9,247 nucleotides of DNA from contig DAVB01000021.1 in assembly GCA_002505455.1 (NCBI GenBank), positions 1 through 9,247 on the forward strand, in the 5' to 3' direction. Below are positions 6,726 through 9,247 of this stretch, piece by piece (position 1 is the stretch's first letter; each line of letters opens with the position of its first letter). A model generated the notes under the pieces. That model was not told where the DNA came from. It ran no database searches and saw only the letters and a program-made list of their open reading frames with translations. Source of the stretch: Euryarchaeota archaeon UBA52 (GTDB taxonomy: Archaea; Thermoplasmatota; Poseidoniia; Poseidoniales; Thalassarchaeaceae). The translations under genes were made by a program, and so were the position numbers.

Positions 6726-7379
6726 GCTTGCTAGACGCTCTGGGGTCCCCATATCCCAAAACGGGGTATCGTCTAGGTGTGCCTGTATCTCTCCAGAAAG
6801 AGTTGGGTACACGGTTCCTTCCCAGCTCCATTTCCCAGCTTTCCCATATTTTTGTACCACTGCTTTGTCGACCATGCTGGTACCAGCTTCGTATCCATTG
6901 AAGTTTGGCTGTGTTGTTTCCTTGTCGTAGGCAACGACCTTTCCATCCCGGTGTTCGAGGTTGAAGTGTTGCGATGTCCTTGTGACTGTCATTGTAATGG
7001 ACGCTCGACTTGTTCTGTGTTGCTTGACTAGTGGTGAGTAGTCGATGGGATGGAAGTCGTCGCCCCACAGAAGTATGAATTCATCTTCTAAATGATCTAT
7101 AGCGTTCCAGAGTGCTCCGCCTGTACCGAGTGGTTCGGTCTCCTCGTGGAAGGTCAGGCTCATGTTGCTGTGACTGTATTGCCTGAACTTCTCGCTTAGA
7201 TGGCCCGTCAAAATCAGGGCCTTGTTACACCCTTGGAGTTGCGCCCACTCCAGTATGTGGGTTAGTATCGGCTTGCCATGCACATTTACCAACGATTTGG
7301 GGGTCTCCCTGGTGATATTACCCAAACGAGTTCCGAGCCCCCCTGCGAGGATTACGACCTGCGGCATTTCTGTGTGCAT
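6699..7379 (-). CDS. Sugar-1-phosphate nucleotidyltransferase (NTP_transferase family)
   Basis: Cytosolic enzyme of 226 residues expected to join an NTP and a sugar-1-phosphate into an NDP-sugar plus pyrophosphate. The N-terminus carries the nucleotide-binding LAGGLGTRLG (11-20) and TPKSL (26-30, K28). LGTGGAL (84-90) and GDDF (106-109, metal-binding Asp) follow, and FWDMGTPERL (207-216) closes the domain. The short length and the FWDxGTPE ending resemble HddC/mannose-1-phosphate guanylyltransferase-like enzymes without C-terminal repeats; the nucleotide and sugar cannot be read from sequence. The start may be ATG 7379 or ATG 7367; the second gives the common MPQVVILAGG beginning, and neither has a ribosome site. 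The gene is 41 bases after the LysE gene on the same strand and overlaps galK tail to tail. With galK it could form a kinase plus pyrophosphorylase salvage pair. Confidence 0.87.
   Translation of the reverse strand: MHTEMPQVVILAGGLGTRLGNITRETPKSLVNVHGKPILTHILEWAQLQGCNKALILTGHLSEKFRQYSHSNMSLTFHEETEPLGTGGALWNAIDHLEDEFILLWGDDFHPIDYSPLVKQHRTSRASITMTVTRTSQHFNLEHRDGKVVAYDKETTQPNFNGYEAGTSMVDKAVVQKYGKAGKWSWEGTVYPTLSGEIQAHLDDTPFWDMGTPERLASLENFFKMR
6721..6769. terminator. Cluster of three small hairpins at the convergent gene junction (possible terminator)
   Basis: Three inverted repeats follow one another. TCTAG/CTAGA with loop GCTTG (6721-6735) includes the galK stop codon. TGGGGTCCCCA (6741-6751) is next. 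ATATCCC/GGGGTAT with loop AAAAC (6751-6769) pairs over seven bases on the + strand with one G-U wobble. No T-run follows directly; the nearest is TTTTT at 6849-6853. The stems are short and lie within the nucleotidyltransferase coding region, so a terminator role is only a suggestion. Confidence 0.2.
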
Positions 7380-7401
7380 GTTTATTGGAAGGGGTACTGA
7401 T

Positions 7402-7407
7402 TAATGG
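7402..7407 (-). promoter_or_regulatory. Possible TATA-like element for a leaderless nucleotidyltransferase transcript
   Basis: ATTAAT lies with its centre about 23 bases upstream of ATG 7379 (minus strand), the spacing of an archaeal TATA box when transcription begins at or near the start codon. No Shine-Dalgarno site is present in the 41-base gap, consistent with a leaderless mRNA. The match to the TATA consensus is weak. Confidence 0.2.
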
Positions 7408-7420
7408 GGCTCTCTGCTGT

Positions 7421-8062
7421 CTACATTACTTGAATTTGCGTCCATGCAAAGCCCAGGTATCCAGCCGCGAATAGAATCATGGCGATTCCGCAAACGGCCA
7501 GCACCGCCTTGTAGATATGGATTGGCATGCCGTCCCTCAGCCTGTAGATCGTGAATGCAACTGCGCATTTAACCAGGATTATGCAGAGTATGAACGAAAC
7601 AGCATAGGCGATTGGGGCGAGCGGCTCCGCCTCTACTGAAGCGGCCATGATCGGCCCACCGATGAGGAACCAGAAGACATAGACATTCGGGTTCAGGAGG
7701 TTGGTCAGGACGCCTCTTCCGAAGGCCCTTCTACTCGATATGGGTTCCAGAAGTATCGCGATCGAGGGCGGTTCTATCTTGAAGCACTCAATACCCATTT
7801 TGAGCATGAATGCAGCGCCCAAAATTGAGATCACAACCAGCACGCCGGGATTATCCGCGATCAGTGAGGCGAAGAAAAAGCTCACGATTATGAGCGGTCC
7901 GTCGGTGAATATCGGCGCCGTTGCAGTCCAAAGTCCTGAACGCAAATCCCCAGAAAGTGTCTCCCTGATCACCATGGTAAGTAGCGGGCCGGGTTTGATC
8001 CCCTCGATGATCGCGAGGAGCAGCCCGGCGAATACGGATGCAAGGATCAGATCCGTTTCCAT
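7421..8062 (-). CDS. LysE/RhtB-family membrane exporter
   Basis: A 213-residue integral membrane protein of the LysE translocator superfamily, which exports amino acids or other small solutes. About six hydrophobic segments are visible (about 6-28, 46-67, 72-93, 118-142, 148-172, 184-206). Family marks are KPGP in the first helix region (23-26), the Asp of TDGP (53-56) in the second, and NLLNPNVYVFW (121-131), equivalent to the LysE NPK segment with Asn for Lys. GAGG nine bases upstream supports ATG 8062. Only three bases separate it from the stop of the Bax-inhibitor-like gene, so the two are very likely co-transcribed and translationally coupled. The exported substrate is unknown. Confidence 0.87.
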   Translation of the reverse strand: METDLILASVFAGLLLAIIEGIKPGPLLTMVIRETLSGDLRSGLWTATAPIFTDGPLIIVSFFFASLIADNPGVLVVISILGAAFMLKMGIECFKIEPPSIAILLEPISSRRAFGRGVLTNLLNPNVYVFWFLIGGPIMAASVEAEPLAPIAYAVSFILCIILVKCAVAFTIYRLRDGMPIHIYKAVLAVCGIAMILFAAGYLGFAWTQIQVM

Positions 8063-8065
8063 CGC

Positions 8066-8836
8066 TTAGCGCCTCGTGTACATCGCGATCTTTGCTAGCA
8101 ATCTTAGAATCTCGATGTACAACCATACAAGCGTCACCATGAGGCCGAAGGCCGCCATCCACTCCAACTCTTTCCGGGCCCCTGATTGGACCCCTCGCTC
8201 GATGAAGTCGAAATCTGCAACGAGGCATAGGGCTCCTATTGCAATTACGAACAGTGAGAAGGCTATCCCTACGGGCGTCGCATCGTGGATGTACGGAACT
8301 GAGTATGCTCCCGTAAGCGCCCCGATGATGGATACAATGTAAATCAAAATTATAGCAACGACAGAAGAGGCCACGGCTATGGCGAGATTCCTATTCCAAG
8401 CTATCAGACCCGCGCGATAAATGGCAAGCATGGCAGCAAGTATGGCGAAAGTAAGTACTGCTGCGATAATGCCTATCCCTGGTAGATCGAGGGCCACCTC
8501 GTAAAACCACGTGAGTCCTCCGATGAATAGGCCCTCGAATGCCGAATGTGCACAAATCAGACCGGGGTTGATGGACCTCTTGAAGACGATGAACAAGGAT
8601 AGGACGAGAGACCCCAGGAACCCCAAGACGATGAATAAGAAGGCTGATTCTGGGGTAGCTGTAAATGCAGTGGCAAGAGCCACTGTCGCGGTAACCAGTA
8701 GAAGTACGCCTGTCTTCTCCGCCACCCCTTCGATCGTCATCGATTGGCTCTGATTGGCATCCCACCAAGGGGCTCCCTGATATGTGGAGTCTTGAAATGT
8801 TGAGTCCCGCAATGTGGGGTTTCCTGAGCGATACAT
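8066..8836 (-). CDS. Bax inhibitor-1/YccA family membrane protein
   Basis: Integral membrane protein with about seven hydrophobic helices, of the Bax inhibitor-1-like family linked to Ca2+ leak and stress in other organisms; its role in archaea is not established. Visible marks are the N-terminal RSGNPTLRDSTF (the RSxNP opening common in the bacterial YbhL/YccA-like branch), SMTIEGVAEKTG before the first helix, the central FEGLFIGG and ADFDFIERG, and a C-terminal EWMAAFGL...LYIEILRLL helix, all strong family signatures. The start is uncertain: ATG 8836 gives 256 residues beginning MYRSGNP, as in relatives, while an in-frame GTG at 8869 would add 11 residues. Neither has a ribosome site. The short DSTFQDSTYQ near the N-terminus is a small internal repeat. 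The gene follows uvrA by 30-63 bases and precedes lysE by 3, forming a same-strand cluster. Confidence 0.88.
   Translation of the reverse strand: MYRSGNPTLRDSTFQDSTYQGAPWWDANQSQSMTIEGVAEKTGVLLLVTATVALATAFTATPESAFLFIVLGFLGSLVLSLFIVFKRSINPGLICAHSAFEGLFIGGLTWFYEVALDLPGIGIIAAVLTFAILAAMLAIYRAGLIAWNRNLAIAVASSVVAIILIYIVSIIGALTGAYSVPYIHDATPVGIAFSLFVIAIGALCLVADFDFIERGVQSGARKELEWMAAFGLMVTLVWLYIEILRLLAKIAMYTRR
8072..8075 (-). promoter_or_regulatory. Ribosome binding site of the LysE-family gene
   Basis: GAGG on the minus strand lies inside the last codons of the Bax-inhibitor-like gene, nine bases before ATG 8062. It supports that start and coupling of the two genes. Confidence 0.5.
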
Positions 8837-8899
8837 GGGTGTGCCGGGGAGTTGGGGAATTTCAATCACGCTGTGTGGGTGTGTGGTCAGATCTGAATT

Positions 8900-9247
8900 T
8901 CACAGGAGTTCTCGTAGATGCCGTCCCGTGTGGCTTTCTTCCACAGACGCAACTTGCTCCGGAGTACCCTGCGCGATTATCCCTCCCCCTCTGACGCCGC
9001 CCTCCGGACCCAGGTCTATGACCCAATCACATGATTTCACTACATCCAAATGATGCTCGACGATTACGACGGTGTGCCCGTTTGAGCGGATTCTCAGAAG
9101 AACGTCGATCAACTGGTGCACATCGAATAGTGAGAGGCCTGTCGTGGGCTCGTCCAGGATGTAGAAAGTATGCTTCTTAGGAGGCCTGTGGAGTTCTGTT
9201 GCAAGTTTGACTCGCTGGGCCTCGCCGCCGGAGAGCGTTGTGGCGGG
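8900..9247 (-). CDS. uvrA: Excinuclease ABC subunit A (UvrA), C-terminal end only
   Basis: The reading frame is open at the window edge (9247), so only the last 115 residues of a protein that is normally about 940 long are seen. UvrA is the DNA-damage-sensing ATPase of nucleotide excision repair and works with UvrB and UvrC in the cytosol. The fragment covers the second ABC ATPase: signature LSGGEAQRVKLA (5-16), Walker B with the catalytic Glu in YILDEPTTGL (29-38), the H-loop IVEHHLDVV, then DWVIDLGPEGG and GGGIIAQGTPEQVA, and the typical ending SHTGRHLRELL. After TTGL the usual His-Phe is Ser-Leu, a minor change. The stop lies upstream of the Bax-inhibitor-like gene on the same strand. UvrABC in mesophilic archaea is generally regarded as acquired from bacteria. 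Confidence 0.96.
   Translation of the reverse strand, partial: PATTLSGGEAQRVKLATELHRPPKKHTFYILDEPTTGLSLFDVHQLIDVLLRIRSNGHTVVIVEHHLDVVKSCDWVIDLGPEGGVRGGGIIAQGTPEQVASVEESHTGRHLRELL

Noticed and set aside
6541..7068. Open frame of 175 codons on the minus strand at the galK/nucleotidyltransferase junction
   Set aside because: It is another frame of the nucleotidyltransferase strand and crosses into galK; no family motif and low-complexity basic composition.
7851..8228. Open frame of 125 codons on the minus strand across the LysE/Bax-inhibitor junction
   Set aside because: It is out of frame with both membrane proteins and reads as Arg/His-rich sequence without motifs.

Overview
The window looks like part of a planktonic archaeal chromosome, most likely a marine Thermoplasmatota/Euryarchaeota of the Marine Group II or III (Poseidoniia) type. 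This is inference. The supporting signs are a geranylgeranyl-reductase-family flavoprotein (archaeal membrane lipids), GAGG-type ribosome binding sites mixed with starts that have none, very compact gene packing, a Cys-rich acidic secreted lipoprotein, and a bacterial-type UvrA as found in mesophilic archaea. No rRNA, tRNA or marker protein settles the lineage. No mobile element, CRISPR array or RNA gene was seen.

Layout: six genes run on the + strand from 1 to 6725: a geranylgeranyl reductase (5' end outside the window), a NagD-type HAD phosphatase, an isoaspartyl-methyltransferase-like/TPR fusion, an extended SDR (NAD(P)-dependent epimerase/reductase type), a lipoprotein with Asp-box beta-propeller repeats, and a short galactokinase. 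Four genes run on the - strand from 9247 down to 6699: the UvrA C-terminus (5' end outside), a Bax-inhibitor-1/YccA membrane protein, a LysE-type exporter and a sugar-1-phosphate nucleotidyltransferase. The two blocks converge at about 6700-6725, where the galactokinase and nucleotidyltransferase reading frames overlap tail to tail by 27 bp. There is no gap over 60 bases between genes; coding covers nearly everything.

How the genes may work together: the galactokinase (sugar to sugar-1-phosphate), the nucleotidyltransferase (sugar-1-phosphate to NDP-sugar) and perhaps the SDR and the HAD phosphatase could form a small sugar-activation set, with the Asp-box lipoprotein at the cell surface as a possible glycan or ligand binder. 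That link is inferred from proximity and family only. The uvrA/BI-1/lysE run is tightly packed and could be co-transcribed. Nothing here is clearly a new system. The most unusual items are the degenerate methyltransferase-TPR fusion, the minimal galactokinase facing a nucleotidyltransferase, the Asp-box lipoprotein lacking sialidase hallmarks, and a cluster of three small hairpins at the convergent junction.
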